A stretch of DNA of 64,000 nucleotides from Isoetes taiwanensis (lineage: Eukaryota > Streptophyta > Lycopodiopsida > Isoetales > Isoetaceae), in assembly GCA_021234155.1 (NCBI GenBank), contig JAJEKV010000064.1, positions 7,504,001 to 7,568,000 of the forward strand, written 5' to 3'. Made by a program: the position numbers and the translations under genes. Positions within the stretch are counted from its first letter, which is position 1, and each line of letters begins with the position of its first letter. The notes under the pieces are model-generated. The model worked only from the letters and a program-made list of their open reading frames with translations. It was not told the origin of the DNA and made no database searches. Positions 11,618 through 24,021 of the stretch are shown here, piece by piece.

Positions 11618-12003
11618 TGCTTTTGTAACCAAGAATGTAGCCATATGATGCGTTTTAACATCACAATGATGCATACTGATACCAAATGCATTTGTAGATT
11701 CGGGGAACTAAGTATTTGTGAGACTACAAAGACTTGTTTATTTGAGTCGATCCGACTATCTACAAAATGTAGATTGGGGTGCTAAAGTTTCCTGCAATTC
11801 TAGCCTATCACCGTGCTGCTACTTCAAAATTTTGCGTTATCTTCAATTTTCACATTGACGGTCCAGGAAAATACAATATAGCGACTTCCTCTTTGAATCG
11901 AGTTCCAGTGAGACGAAAGAGGGGCAAGCTGTGAAACTGACTCTAAAATCCAGCTTCAGAGCCGTTTCGTAAATGTTGCCGAGATTTGGAGGTATCCATG
12001 AGA

Positions 12004-12107
12004 CAGAAGGGCTAGGTGCAGAAACTCTGGTTGCATTTATTGGTTGCCTGTACGTCAGAAGGGCTAGGTGCAGAAACTCTGGTTGCATTTATTGGTTGCC
12101 TGTACGT
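12004..12107. repeat. Exact 52-bp tandem duplication
   Basis: Two adjacent 52-bp units beginning CAGAAGGGCTAGGTGCAG are identical, so the duplication is recent. They lie about 40 bp from the 3' end of the minus-strand LINE remnant at 12144-12240. Confidence 0.9.
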
Positions 12108-12143
12108 CAAGAGAAGAATAAAAGGATCTAGTTTGAGGATTTT

Positions 12144-12240
12144 GAGAATAGAATAGAATAGAATAGAATATGATTTTATCGTCCACGGAGACCAACTGGC
12201 CTATGGGACCCAAGTACAAAGAGAGAGCAACAAACATCAT
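12144..12240 (-). mobile_element. LINE 3' end remnant with (TATTC)n tail
   Basis: On the minus strand this reads GTCCCATAGGCCAGTTGGTC then TCCGTGGAC, then a short A/T spacer and (TATTC)n, matching the 3' end of the LINE at 3500-3905. About 100 bp remain, so it is an extremely 5'-truncated insertion of the same family, or a SINE that borrows the same tail. Confidence 0.7.
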
Positions 12241-12878
12241 TCCAAAATTACTAATAGTCAAATGTAAGGAAAATGTCTAATATTCTTTACGCTGGCTTTC
12301 CTTCACAAATGTCTAGATAGGAATTACTTGCTTGTATGTTGAAGCCCAATCAAATGTGTATCTAGATGATTACAAGATTCTATCTTATTCACTCTGTCAA
12401 CATTTTGGAACATGCATATTTGATGTCACCATATCAATTTGTATGGTGTAAGACCGACCTTTAGGTGTCAAACCATGATCAAGCATTGAGATATAGACAA
12501 ATTCTTAAAGGCTAAAAAATACCACTTAAAAATAACCCATTCTAACAACAATAAAAAAAATAACAAGTAATCTAATTGTTTGCATTGCAAAAAAAAACAA
12601 GTAACAAGTAAAGTCTTCTGGTGTGCTTTTTACTTTTTTTTTTTTTTTTCCGGCCATGGAGGGCAACCCTCCGTGCGCAGCACCTTGTTATTCTTGATAA
12701 GAATGATCGGAGTATCAGGCAAGAACGCAGACCCACTTGCCTTGACGTAAACAAAGGGAAAAAAAAAGGTGCACAACAATTAAGAATGAGCCAGAATATT
12801 CTCGTATTTTTTCCTCCGATAAAATATCCACATTTCGATGAGCAACAAAATAAATGGTAAAACATTAATCCGGCCGGA

Positions 12879-15511
12879 ATGGCACTGTGCACTTCCTTAT
12901 CAACAGTGCCCCTGCCTTCAACCCAACGCCGGACTTGCCATTACCAGCCTATAAGCACCTCCATTTCTGTGGTTGGAAGAGGTCGGAAATCGAATGGGCA
13001 TGGCTGCCCTTTTCTTCAAGGAGCATTCCGGCGTCAGGATGTTTTCTTGTCAACATCCACCTCGTATCCGCGTCGTTTCTTCACGGTATTATTTCTCGAT
13101 TTTTTTCTTACGTTTCTTTCTTTTAGGCTAACTTGGATAGGATTCTGGCACAATCGCATAAACATCACTTTATTTATCCAACATGAAAATTTTCAGACCA
13201 TATTAGAGGTCTTTGTATATTTATACTGAACGTGGTCTTGTTTTAGTATTCAACTCAAATCTGAGCATGGTAGCTCGCCTATTTACTTCTCAGACACTGA
13301 AATTGGATTGTGACTTCTGCAGGTCCAAGCAAGCAAGAAGACGTTTTCGTCTTTTAAGGACATGATACAAGACTCAGAATTGCCAGTACTAGTTGATTTT
13401 TATGCGACATGGTATTGGCATGATTAAGTTTGCAATTTTCTAGGTTTTCTGTACTACCGACTCAAATAGGCATGTGTGCATGGGCCCTTTCTTACTGTAT
13501 TGTACTTTGTAAAAGACCTGTTTTTGTAAAAGATAATTATTAGCTTCTGACTGCCGATTTGTTTATGTGAAAGGTGTGGCCCATGCCAACTCATGGTTCC
13601 AGTCCTTAATGAAGTTGGAAATGCAATGAAGGAAGAGATCCGAATTGTGAGTCCCCACCTCCCTCTACCATTCTATATGTGTGCACGCACATGCATGAGT
13701 GCGTGCATGTCTAGAGTTAGACATTAGATCTGGTTAGTATATGTAGTCGATGTTGCGCGTCCCACAGACCAGCGGTGGTATGTTAGTGAGCTATATTTCT
13801 TAGCTCTTTGCAGTATAGAGACTTCCAAGCTTGGAGGTCCGTTATAGCAGGTGCACAAAGGTTTATGTTGCCTTTGATTTGCATTATCTTACTCTGTTTT
13901 AGCACACTTGCAACTAGAAGAAATGTGCCTCTCATTGATGCATATATCAGTCTCATGAACCATGAGATTTTCATAGCCTTGTAGAAAAAATGAATTTACA
14001 GTATCAGAGCAGGAAAATCACTTTGGTCATTTCAGGACTGCTATAGAAAATTAAAACATAAAGCGCATGAATGAAATTAACTATATAGATGCATATGAAG
14101 GTGTGGTGATATATTCTTTTCTTGCTTAGGGAAGTCCGACAAAATTTTGGACTAAAAAGCTTCATAATCTTTAGTTGGTGAATTGTGCTAAACTTATTTT
14201 CTGTAGTCTATAATCCACTTTTTATTAATAGAAGCTTTTCCATTCACTTATTAAAATTATTTATATAATGTACCACTTTTTGGGTCAATTTGGTTTTCTA
14301 AAGCGGTTGATATCACTATATCATTTCTGTTTTGAGTTACTCTTTTTTTTATCTTTTGTACAGGTAAAAATTGACTCAGAAAAATATCCAAAGTTGGCAA
14401 GTCGTTATAGCGTGCAAGCTTTACCAACTTTTATTCTTTTCAAGGATGGCAAGCCAATTGATCGCTTTGTATGTGCCCTTACTCATTTTTTGTTTCTTGG
14501 TTCTGCTTCAAGAACGGAATAGCATGTTTGATGCATATGACATCTTCCATTGAAGGCCACCGCGTGTGATGGAAGAATATGATTGTCTCTGTTATTATCG
14601 CCACAATTGATTAAATATATGAAGAGAGGAGCTTAAGTGCTGTTGTATAGCCTAGCCATCTGGCTATGCTGTATTCCCTTCTATTCTAAAGACATTAGAT
14701 ATGCCTGTCGACATCAATTGGCTTTTCCTTTAAACATGAAAATGAGATTAACTTGATAAGTGTTGGTTTCTGTGCTTGCATCCCGATCATTCCTGGCTTG
14801 TAAGGAACACATTTGACAGGCTATATTTTATTTTATTTGTTCAAAGCTTCACTAAATCGCCCACTCTATTTAGCACATTCGCACTTCCCTCTGTGATGGC
14901 CAGTGAATTGGTTGGTTGGTTGATTACACATGTTTATGATCCTCCTTTTCCTCCTCCTCAGCCTAAATTCCAGTCCCAATAACAAGATTTTCTCCTCAAT
15001 ATCTACTCTCTCATTAGCATGGGTGGTTGGTTTCCTGCATATGTGAAGCTGTATGTAATGATTGAGCAGAATGGGATCAGTAATCCTTTCACAATTTAGT
15101 TGCCTGCTAGAGGATCAAATGAAGCAAATGTGTACCAGGAGTCATTTCCTTGACAATATGTAAACCAAATTTGGCAAGGTAATAGCCTAAGAGGAACCTT
15201 AGTTGCCAAGATTTTGCTGTTTTCACTCCGTTTGCAACAAGTACTTCCAAGAAAAGTGTTTTTTTGGATGCAGCTGTTTTATTTTGCTTGGGTTGTCTTG
15301 TAGAAGTGTCTAATTTTTTGGAAAGAAATGCCTGCAGAGTTCTTTGTTGCAGGAGAAGCTTCATTTTGTATGTTGTGTACGCAGTGCATTGTTGGTATCT
15401 ATGTGGCATTGCTTGCTATTGAGTATTACTTTACAGGAGGGAGCCATGACAGCACCAAGCCTTGTGCAGCGGTTGAAAACATTGTTATCTGGTAAAGCTG
15501 CTGGAGTCTAA
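12879..15511 (+). CDS. Thioredoxin y, chloroplastic (five exons)
   Basis: The exons are 12879-13085, 13323-13411, 13574-13646, 14364-14468 and 15437-15511. Every junction has GT..AG and the phases agree, giving 182 residues and a TAA. Residues 1-69 are rich in Ser, Thr and Arg with few acidic residues, as in a plastid transit peptide. The mature part has the thioredoxin fold. WCGPC is at 99-103, with its Trp codon split by the second intron, and the cis-proline motif ALPTF is around 142-146. The sequence (VLVDFYATW, CGPCQLMVP, KIDSEKYPKLA, ALPTFILFKDG, DRFEGA) fits the y type. Plastid y-type thioredoxins reduce antioxidant targets such as peroxiredoxin Q (family knowledge). The start is the first ATG of the transit-like frame. 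Confidence 0.9.
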
Positions 15512-17540
15512 TTTGCGGAGTTATTGTCCTGCGTATTATCACCTTAACTGGTTCTCTACTTGGAAAAAGGTACAGCTTTTGCTGATTGTTAATTATGGTT
15601 ACTGCTATTTCCATGAATGTGGAAATGCTGTTTCGCTAGAGATGTAATTAACGTTCAATATGCAATATAAGAGCTTCATATTTTATGTTTGTTTATGCAT
15701 AGTAACACAAGTCTGTGGCCTAGTTTTGTTATGACTGCCTGTTCATGATGCAGTTGTTGCACAGAAACCTCAATAAGCCTAGTCATTTTGATGGGCAAGT
15801 GTTATCTGGTCATATGTGGCACTAACTTCAGGTTGTAGTTTGTACGATATTGAATTGTTCCTGCACTGGAAGAACATTTTCTTTGTGTGATTGGGATTTG
15901 TCTCAAGTAAAAGTCATGCAATAGAATTCTTCAATGCCATTAAGAATCTCCCTTCTTCAGTCTTGTGTACCTCTTTGTATGGGGTAAGGATGCAAGGTTG
16001 TCGTATAGTAGTTCGAATGTTGACTCGTGTTCTCCAAACATGACATTTCTTTTATTTTAACTTTTTGTGCTTGTTCCACACATTTGGGAAGTCTGCTCAG
16101 AACAAGTTCCACAGGTTACTTTCGATGTTTTGGCATTCTAGAAGTGTTTCTAAAATGTGTTTCAGGTGTTTGGTTCCCTCACAACCAATGCAATGCCAAG
16201 GGGACTTCTTCTTTGAATCACAGCAGTTCACTTCACTCCTTGTTTTTTCTCGGCATTCTTTTTTTACTTGCAGTTCTGGCAGTTTTTACCAGCATTCTTT
16301 GAATTTACTTGCAGTTCTGGCCATCTTGCAAAAGTGCACATACAAATTCCGTTGATGAGACATTCCTCTCCTGCTGGCAGTCACCTCCACCTGTGGAATG
16401 TCTCTGCCCAATTCTCACTGTCCTTCGTGTCCTATCTGGAGTTCTCTTCTGTCAATTGATACAATATGTCCTCTCTCTCATCTCCAATCAAATTTTACTG
16501 GTTTTTACTCTCCACTCCAATATCCTTTTTTTCTTAAAGCTCATGGTTCCTCGTTCTCCCGTTGTTTTACTCTTGGATACCCACACGACAGATCTCTCTA
16601 AATAGGACACCAACCTTATATAGAGTTAACGTGTACTTGTCTGAGAGGCTGTACAATTGGATCCTAAGATTTCGAAACATTCCTAAGGTCTATAGGTAGA
16701 TTCGGCTCTGAGCTCTCAGTATTCTTATCTAGTAAGGATCTTGAGCAAGATGAGCCTGTTTATTTTGACTGTGACCATCTGCGGTGACACTTGACATGTT
16801 ACTAGCTGCAGCTAATAACCCAAAATAAGTATTATTGAACCGCACAGTTGGAAGTGCCAATACGTTGCCTTGTATAATCTACGTCTGGACCATTTCAATG
16901 AACTATACCTCTACGTGCAGCAAAACGAGCATGTTCGTTTGGGTCTGGCCATATACATATGGCATTTTCTGTTCCTATGCCACCAACAGAAATGGACATC
17001 TGGGATACACAATGACAATAGAAGGATATTGACTCCCAGATTATGCTTACAGCCTATAAAAAATCCCCATCTATTTTCAGCTGCAATATTCACGAAATAC
17101 ATCTAATTGCTTTAAATCCATTCTTCTTTTGGATCAACCTTTGCTGTACCAGAGTGCTTTGACAGGTTGTAGAATTTTCTGGTAAGCTTATGCTGGAGTC
17201 TCACTGCATTATTTCATAGCCAGTCTCACATTGCATTTCTGTGATCATAGCCAGTCTTGAATGTGTTCAATGGGCTTTTTATTTTAAACAAAGCTAGGTA
17301 GGACGAGCTTAGTCATTTATGAGCAACCTATGGCAAATCTAAACATCCATGCACTTTCTAAGGTACAAAAAATGTGGATTGGTTGCCAGTGTTGTCCTAA
17401 ATGGTCACTGGCCAATTCTCACTAGAGCACTATATTATACAATGTGTCATGCCTAACAGTAGAGGAAAACATTAGAGGAAGGGAGAATGTTTTGGCCCTT
17501 CAAATTCCATTAATGAATATAAAAAGAGTCATAGCCATTT
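15512..17540. other. Intergenic DNA
   Basis: This is the 3' flank of thioredoxin y and AT-rich spacer. Open frames near 16.0-16.6 kb are T-rich and low in complexity, with no motif. I see no gene here. Confidence 0.55.
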
Positions 17541-17545
17541 GCCAC

Positions 17546-17704
17546 AACTGCTGGCACGGAGTTAGCCGGGACTTTCTTCTTTGAGTCCTGTTATAACCGC
17601 TTTGCCCATTTGATATTGTTGGATTGGGTTTTCGCCCATTGTCTAAGATTCCCCATTACTACCTCCCTCGAAGTTTGGGCCGCATCTTAGTCTCAGTGTG
17701 GCTA
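17546..17704 (-). pseudogene. Mitochondrial small-subunit rRNA fragment in nuclear DNA (NUMT)
   Basis: Read on the minus strand, this is a piece of bacterial-type small-subunit rRNA. On the plus strand, CTGCTGGCACGGAGTTAGCC is the complement of the 530-loop region. CGCCCATTGTCTAAGATTCC and the following CCTCCC...GGGCCG...TCTCAGTGTGGCT cover the region near position 350. GTTAGCCGGGACTTTCTTC suggests the alphaproteobacterial/mitochondrial type rather than plastid. The piece between these conserved blocks is shortened, and several C positions read T (TTACTACCTCCC for CTGCTGCCTCCC). That decay is expected of an organelle insertion in nuclear DNA. Confidence 0.75.
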
Positions 17705-17720
17705 TATCGAATTCAATCAT

Positions 17721-17836
17721 TCTATTTTGGTTGATGCATTGAAGGCATGTAGCGACTTAAGAGACATAGAAAATAGCATAAGTTCTATTTTGGATGATGC
17801 ATTGAAGGCATGTAGCGACTTAAGAGACATAGAAAC
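17721..17836. repeat. Tandem duplication, period 63 bp
   Basis: TCTATTTTGG followed by GATGCATTGAAGGCATGTAG and CGACTTAAGAGACATAGAAA occurs at 17721-17773 and again at 17784-17836. Only a few bases differ. Confidence 0.8.
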
Positions 17837-17898
17837 TAGTATATCTTTGTGTCTAAGTTCAAACATATCTTAAGAAAGATGCATCGGATGCGGCACAT

Positions 17899-17943
17899 CG
17901 AAAGCATCTAAAGCATCGAAGCATCTAAAGCATCGAAGCATCT
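17899..17943. repeat. Short tandem repeat of AGCATCTAAAGCATCGA
   Basis: Nearly three consecutive units of AGCATCTAAAGCATCGA, about 16-17 bp each, lie just downstream of the 63-bp duplication. Confidence 0.7.
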
Positions 17944-17984
17944 ACTCTTTTAGATGCGTAAATTTAAAAATTAATGAAAAAAAA

Positions 17985-18290
17985 TATCCTTATCTAGAGC
18001 AACCTCGTCCTCAAAAGCCTCAGTTTCTTCATCACCCAAATCCTCTATTTCTGCTTCATCCAAGGGATTGGATTGAGGCAAAATTAGTAGGGAGATATCT
18101 TTGGACATGGCCATTGCAAAAAGGCCGAGATGTGGGTCGTATCCCCTGCTCTAAAATAGGTCAATCCATTGCGCCCTCTAAAACACTGATCCATGCAAAT
18201 TGATTTCTTTGGCTGCTAGAATGCCTCCAATGCTATTGAAAATCTGCAGCAACACTTTCCTACCAACCCTGAATCCTTGATGCCTGCCAT
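17985..18290 (-). pseudogene. Unrecognised broken reading frame with acidic C-terminus
   Basis: On the minus strand one frame reads VGRKVLLQIFNSIGGILAAK then, after two in-frame stops, GYDPHLGLFAMAMSKDISLL and an acidic tail (DEAEIEDLGDEETEAFEDEV). The composition is protein-like, but I cannot name the family. It may be a transposase relic. Confidence 0.3.
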
Positions 18291-18618
18291 CTGAAGTCTA
18301 TCATGCTGGTTCGAACTCCATCAACAAGAAAACAAAGGGTAGAAAGATTACAGAGGGATGAATCGAGCAAACTACGCATAAACTGTGCATCTGGAATATT
18401 CAAAAGCATTCAAGACCTTAGGGCAAACTTACTTAGCAAAAAAAAAATAGTGGACGCATCTGACTTGAGTTGCGTGTCGATGGCTTCTAACACGAATCAT
18501 CATTCTGGGATGTCGGTAACTATGACCTTGAATATGATCTTAATTAAGTTTGGGATAAATAAGAGCTAAGAAAAATCTAGATTTAACATTGTGAAGGATC
18601 TTTACCCGTAGTTCCTAG

Positions 18619-18830
18619 GATTGAGATGGACTTAAAGGTCAAAACGGGAATGAGAACATTTTGAAACAGACAACATGAGTACTCATAGTTAACTCAGATT
18701 GGGATGGACTTAAAGGTCAGAACTGGAACGAGAACGTTTCGGAATAGACAACAACATGAGTACTCATACTTACCTGGAATTGGAAGTAGATCGAAAATTG
18801 GAACGTTTCGAAACACACAACATGAGTATT
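18619..18830. repeat. Three diverged tandem units of about 85 bp
   Basis: Each unit carries GGACTTAAAGGTC or a decayed form, then GGAACG/GGAATGAGAAC, then ACAACATGAGTACTCAT. The third unit is partial. Confidence 0.6.
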
Positions 18831-19869
18831 ATTTTATTCTGGAAACTCAATAAAAAATATTATATGGAACATTTAAAACACAAGATTATGTAAGTAACTT
18901 TGTATTTATACGTTCGTAGGTTGCCAATTATTTCCGATTATTGACATCACCTACCAATGGGATATGTATAGGGATGTATAGTGAAATGATATATCAAATT
19001 GTGTATTTTTGTAAAATTGGATTTCATAATTTATTCCATCTTGTAAGAACAATATCATATTATAAAATGGAAAAGTAGACCTAATTGGAACCATCACTGG
19101 AAGCAAACGAAGAAGAAAGTAGTGGTCACTTGTTTTGGTCTGAAAGATTTAGCATGATTTTATATGCACTGTTAAATATTGGTGCAAGAAAATGTGTATA
19201 GTACTGAGATATTATTAAAGTTCAAAACCATTGAGCTACTCAAACACGTATCCTCCCCTATCAGTATGTGTTCCAATGCATAAAGTGGTACCATGTTTTT
19301 TTCTTTTCAAGCTACGGTTACTCAATGGCCTTGAGCTGGCTCTTATGTTCCCCGAGGCACCTGCTTTTGTCTAGTACTGCAGACCTCTTGCATCCCATCA
19401 CTAGGCTCCCGCATCTGTTGCTCCTCGTTCTGCTGCTGCGGCCCCCATGTCTATGGATGTTTCCCAGTGATTTGCAGACCATTCCACTGCTGGCACACCT
19501 GAAAATTCTTCATCACATATTCTAAATCAGCGTACGCAGAGGTTGGAGGAGATTCAAAGGATGCAAGAGCAATTGATGAGACTCGTAGTCGATACATGGA
19601 TATTGATCATCGAGGTATCCATCCTCCGCCTAAGCATCCATCTGAGTTTCACTAGCCTTGAAAGATAGTGAAAAGCTTTAATTCTACAGTGTCCCAGTAT
19701 CCACTTCACCATGATTCGCGAGTCACTTCTCCTCCCATTAGTCCCCATCATAGTTGTTTCTCACCACTTCAGTGGGCTGATACGGTTGAAGAGACTGCTG
19801 CATTGCGTCAGGTTGAGAATGTTGTCATTGCCACTTTGGAGGCACCAATGGGACTCCTTGATCCAACCC

Positions 19870-21010
19870 CTTCAAAGCATCAATGTGGTTAGTCTCATGG
19901 AATATTCAGGGGGTGGTCTCTTCTCGCATTAATAGGAGTTGGATACCTTTCTATCTTTCTAAGCTGGATATTTAGTTTATATATATGCACGAACACAAAT
20001 GTCACAAGGGAGATGTGTCAAAGCTTGGATATGATCAACCGATGATTCAATGTGTTGGTGGCAGCAGCCAATTCAGCTATTGGGGGAATTATCGTAGCTT
20101 GACAACCTTCATTGCCAGCCAATTTCAATGAGGTGGATTGCTTTGACCGATGGGCTTTTCTCTTGTGGCAGGACCATAAAGCCTGGTATATCTTGTGAAT
20201 ATATAAGGTTTTATCAAAGAGATTCATTATGGACACCTCTATGGTCCAAAATGCTTAATATGGGTCAGGAGATTTTGTAGATTCTTGTCAAGGACTTCAA
20301 CGTGGTCGAAGTGAAAGAGGATCGACTAGGAGCCACCTCTAATATTATGACTGGATTTGAGCGTCAGCAATGACACACGTCTTCTCCATGAATGCAACCT
20401 ATTGGAGTTAGATGGTGAAGGTGCTTTCACTTGGTGCAATGGTTAGATTGGTGAGGGTCATGCAAGCTCTTGGTTGGATTGGGCTTACTAGAATGCGGAT
20501 GCAATTTTGGCATTCCTAGATGTTTTTTAATCCTGCCTTAGGGACAAGTCAGTTCAGATCATCCACTATTCCTTTCAAATGAACCTCTGCTACAGCGCCA
20601 TCAGAGGGGACGTGCTTTTGCTTGAACGTAAAATTCTTGAAGGACACATATTTCTAAGAAGCTTGCAAAGGCATTTGGAAAACTGTCACTAACTAACGTC
20701 GAGGATGGCTGGCATAATAGATGCACATGCAATGGCCAAATCTTTTGTGAAACAGTGGGGTCGACAATCCACAACAGCACATAGTGCTATGCTGGGGTAC
20801 CTTATATCAGGATCTTCTTCTCTCTTGGCAGGGTATTTTCCTAGAAGTTCGTGGGCATAACATACTAGCACAAATTCAAACTTTGCGGAGAGAACAGATG
20901 CAACAGGCAAAAACTAAAGCAGATTTATCGTGCTTCCATAATGGAGATCGTTGTACTGGCTTCTTCTTACATGTAGTTAAGTGGCATCGTATGATGTCAC
21001 CCATGTCCAT
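19870..21010 (+). mobile_element. Decayed L1-like LINE: endonuclease and start of linker
   Basis: Conceptual reading across frameshifts gives the order of a plant L1-type ORF2. First comes the AP-endonuclease start (VSWNIQGVVSSRINRSWIPF), then a middle part with HECNLLELDGEGAFTWCNG, the usual 'DLP..G..FTW.N' motif. Next is the region ahead of the reverse transcriptase (KADLSCFHNGDRCTGFFLHV, matching 'W...GDRNTKFFH'). Several stops and shifts break it, and the reverse transcriptase is missing. It is a different and older family than the LINE at 27 kb. Confidence 0.65.
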
Positions 21011-22387
21011 GTGACATTCCATGTATTTATATGGTATACGTATACATACTATGACACGTCACCAAGGTATAAATAGACCCTTATGGGTCAATAGGAGATA
21101 ACTTGGGTTAACCTAAAAGGGTTTTTATTAGCTAGCTAAAATATTAGTGAGTAAATGACTTAAGTAGACTAATTAGGTTATTAATTAGTAAAAGGTCAGC
21201 TAATTAGACAATGCCACCTGGCCCAAATCGATTGGCCAGGGGGAATTTGCTAAGTTTGGAGGGCAAATTAGGGCCCCACCCCTAATTCTGCCCAAAATCG
21301 ATTTGGGGAGAGTTAGAGGAAGGAGGAGCTACCAGCTACTGCAACCAAACTTGAAGTATGGAAGCCTTTCGTGATAATGGCTCTAGCCAAGAGACCGATT
21401 AGTCCCTAGATAGTCTGTGCTCAGCTAACCCTTCTCTGATTAGATGGAATGGTGAATTTCTCTTTTATGTGTTACTAAAATGATGATGGATATTTTGATA
21501 ATGATTGTGTTCTCTCTTTCTGTTTCTCCTATGTGTCTGGGGTTAAGGGAGGGTAGAGACCTGAAAGCTTCCTAGAAGCAGAGATGTCTCTAGCTAGAAC
21601 CCTTAAGACCCAGTAATGCGGCTTGTGCACAAGAGCCCACCTGGATGTGGATGTTATGTTGTGATTCATCACCAGATAACCGGTATGATGATGAAACGGG
21701 GGTGGGGTCTTGCCTAGCATGGCTGTAGGACTCCTATAGTGTGCTAGGCGTATAGTCGGTCACTGAATGTGGACAGGGTATGGGTCTCACACTCCCTGGG
21801 TCCCAGGATGAGTGCCTATATGGACGTCTTGGGGCTCGAATGGGCAGGTGAGCCGGCCTTTAGATTTAGGGGAGTAAGTCGATATGGATGGGGGGGTCAC
21901 TGATGTGGCACGTGTTCTCTAGCACACCGAGGGATCCGTCATGCCCTGGGAGGGGACGCCTCCCTGACCTGCCTCATCGGACCAGGGAGATGTAACCTGG
22001 AGTAGTCTCATAGGGTGATTCCATTGCGTCTCCGGAAGGCTACAATCACGTCGTAGCATGTTTCAGCCTATCTGCAAAATGTGCACAGGAGGGGCAGATG
22101 GAGTGGACAACCCTAGCCATTGTTCTATGCCAGCCAATACCATGTTGTACCTCTGTCTGCTGTTATCTTGAGGCCCTAATTCTCAGTCGATCCCATGGAG
22201 TCTGAGCCCAGGGTAGAGCCCTTATTTATGGTATATTGCTTATGTTATTACTTGTATTACTATGTAGATGATGATGATGGATGGACCACCCTTCGTGGTG
22301 GAATATTATTTTGAGCATGATTGGTGTGTGCTAACATGTACGTATACTTCCGCTGTATAGGATTCCCAAAGAGGACGTGGGACGAAT
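21011..22387. other. Spacer, possibly LTR-like or untranslated retroelement DNA
   Basis: No coding signal was found. Stretches such as GGTATAAATAGACCC (about 21067-21081) look promoter-like, and the GC-rich segment 21700-22200 looks like untranslated retroelement sequence. I could not find a second copy in the window to prove an LTR. Confidence 0.3.
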
Positions 22388-22506
22388 GACACCTCCGCGT
22401 TCCTCACTCGGACACTTGGCCATCCCAAGTAGTCCAAGTTGGACGGAGGACACCTTCGCATTTCTCACTCTGACACTTGGCCATCCCAAGTAGTCCAAGT
22501 TGGACT
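22388..22506. repeat. Tandem duplication, period 61 bp
   Basis: Two units (22388-22445 and 22449-22506) share ACACTTGGCCATCCCAAGTA and GTCCAAGTTGGAC. They differ at a handful of sites. Confidence 0.85.
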
Positions 22507-23252
22507 GAGGGCCTTTCCATGGTGATGTAGTTGCCACGGAAGGGAAATTCCCTGTATCTGTATGATGGGAGCATCGTATAGATTCTAGGAGCATCACGAT
22601 GTATCAAAGCATGATTTTGGTAGACCAAATCATTACATTGGCCATAGTCTAACTCGTTAGGTTGGTTGGTCGTAGGGGGCTTTGCCTTAGGTTAAGCTAC
22701 AGCAATTCCATAGTTAGTATGTGTGTTGGCTTAGTTATGAGAGGATTAAACTAGTTAGGTATGAAGGTGTCAGTTATTATAGTTAAATATGTTAAGTTCT
22801 TAGAGAGAGGAGGTTTCTTGTTTCCAAGAGCGGTAACTCGGATGGAGGCGATTTTTGCACCAACGTATCGGGGACGATCCAACCCAAGGGGCATCAGCAT
22901 CCAGCGTCAAGACATCATCAAATAGGCGCGGGAACACAGAGTGCATGTCCGACAAAACATCGTCTTAAAATTGCAAAAAGAAACGCATATTTTCCCGACA
23001 CGCACTTGTATAAAAACGTGTGTTTCTGCCGTATAAATTTGTAAAAAAATAAAAAAATTGAAATAAATTCTGAATTAAAAAAAAAAGCGACGGTTATTTT
23101 TTTTGTTCCCATCTTGCCGACTTGCGCTCTCCGCCTCGCTCGTCCGCCATAGCCACCGGAGAAAAGCTCGCTTCCCCATAACCTCGTGCTTGGTCGCCAC
23201 CACATCCGCCATACCAGCGCCTCCTTTTGAACCTTTTCCTACACCAATGAAC

Positions 23253-24021
23253 ATGGCTCGTACCCGGGGTTACGTTAGTTACTGTAACCTTTGTGTTCCT
23301 CAAATATTTGCTGAGCTCGACGAGCAGCTTGCCGGCAACTTCGACAAAGTTGAGCTTCTTTTAGTCGAGCTTGTTCAACGGTTTGTCGCCAGATCTTATT
23401 TTCCATCTATTGGAGTGCTTTATACTGAAAATTAATGCCCTAGGACAACCCTACACATTGGTCAAGCAGCCCGACCAAGTTCTGATGCTGGTCAAGTTTT
23501 ACCCTCCCTCGTGTGTGGAGGTTGCCGAAGACGAGGCCATCCAGGCAGAGGCCGAAAGGATTATGGGGCTCGCCCGAGGAGATGACACATGGAAGACAGA
23601 GAGTGAAGACCCGAAGGCCCGGGGTAGAGAGTACATCTACCTGGGAGACGGGCAAGTCATCATAGAGGGGAACCCATTTAACCTTCCCCCCTACTACTAT
23701 GATGAGGCAACCCCGAGTTTTGTTTGGGGCGACGTCCCATCATACCTCACGGTCGAGCATCTGATATCCATCCAGCTAGATTTGCAGGCCAGGCCCGACA
23801 GATATCAGACAGAGCTGTTGAGGAGAGTGAATGCCCGTCGCCTCGCTGAAATGGAAGAGTGTATGGCGACTGCATACGCCACGCAACAGGAGGTAGAACG
23901 GGCGGAGCAGCAATGGCAGGCTGAGGAGCTTGTCCAGCAAAATGAGGATCAACACCAGATTAACGAAACCAAGAGCAGAACACATAGCGGGCTCCCAATC
24001 AGACTGAAACCCTGTTGTTAA
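23253..24021 (+). CDS. Unrecognised ORF upstream of and partly continuous with the H3-like sequence
   Basis: A frame starting ATGGCTCGTACC (23253, MART, also how histone H3 begins) runs to about 23435. A second open frame (23371-24021) takes over in the next phase for about 200 residues. It includes [20 protein letters not shown] and a charged, Gln/Glu-rich helix-like end (about 23860-23990). I do not recognise this protein. The second frame ends at TAA 24019-24021. The H3-like frame is open from 24008, so one single-base shift would join them. Alternatives are an intron, a retroelement ORF inserted into an H3 gene, or an unrelated neighbour. A TATAAAA at about 23010 could serve the MART start. 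Confidence 0.4.

Noticed and set aside
12621-12892. Overlapping open frames on both strands ahead of thioredoxin y
   Set aside because: They are low-complexity (poly-T/poly-A derived) with no motif. They probably represent promoter and 5' flank.
22331-22628. Minus-strand open frames with repeated LGLLGMAKC peptide
   Set aside because: The peptide repeat is only the 61-bp tandem duplication read as protein.
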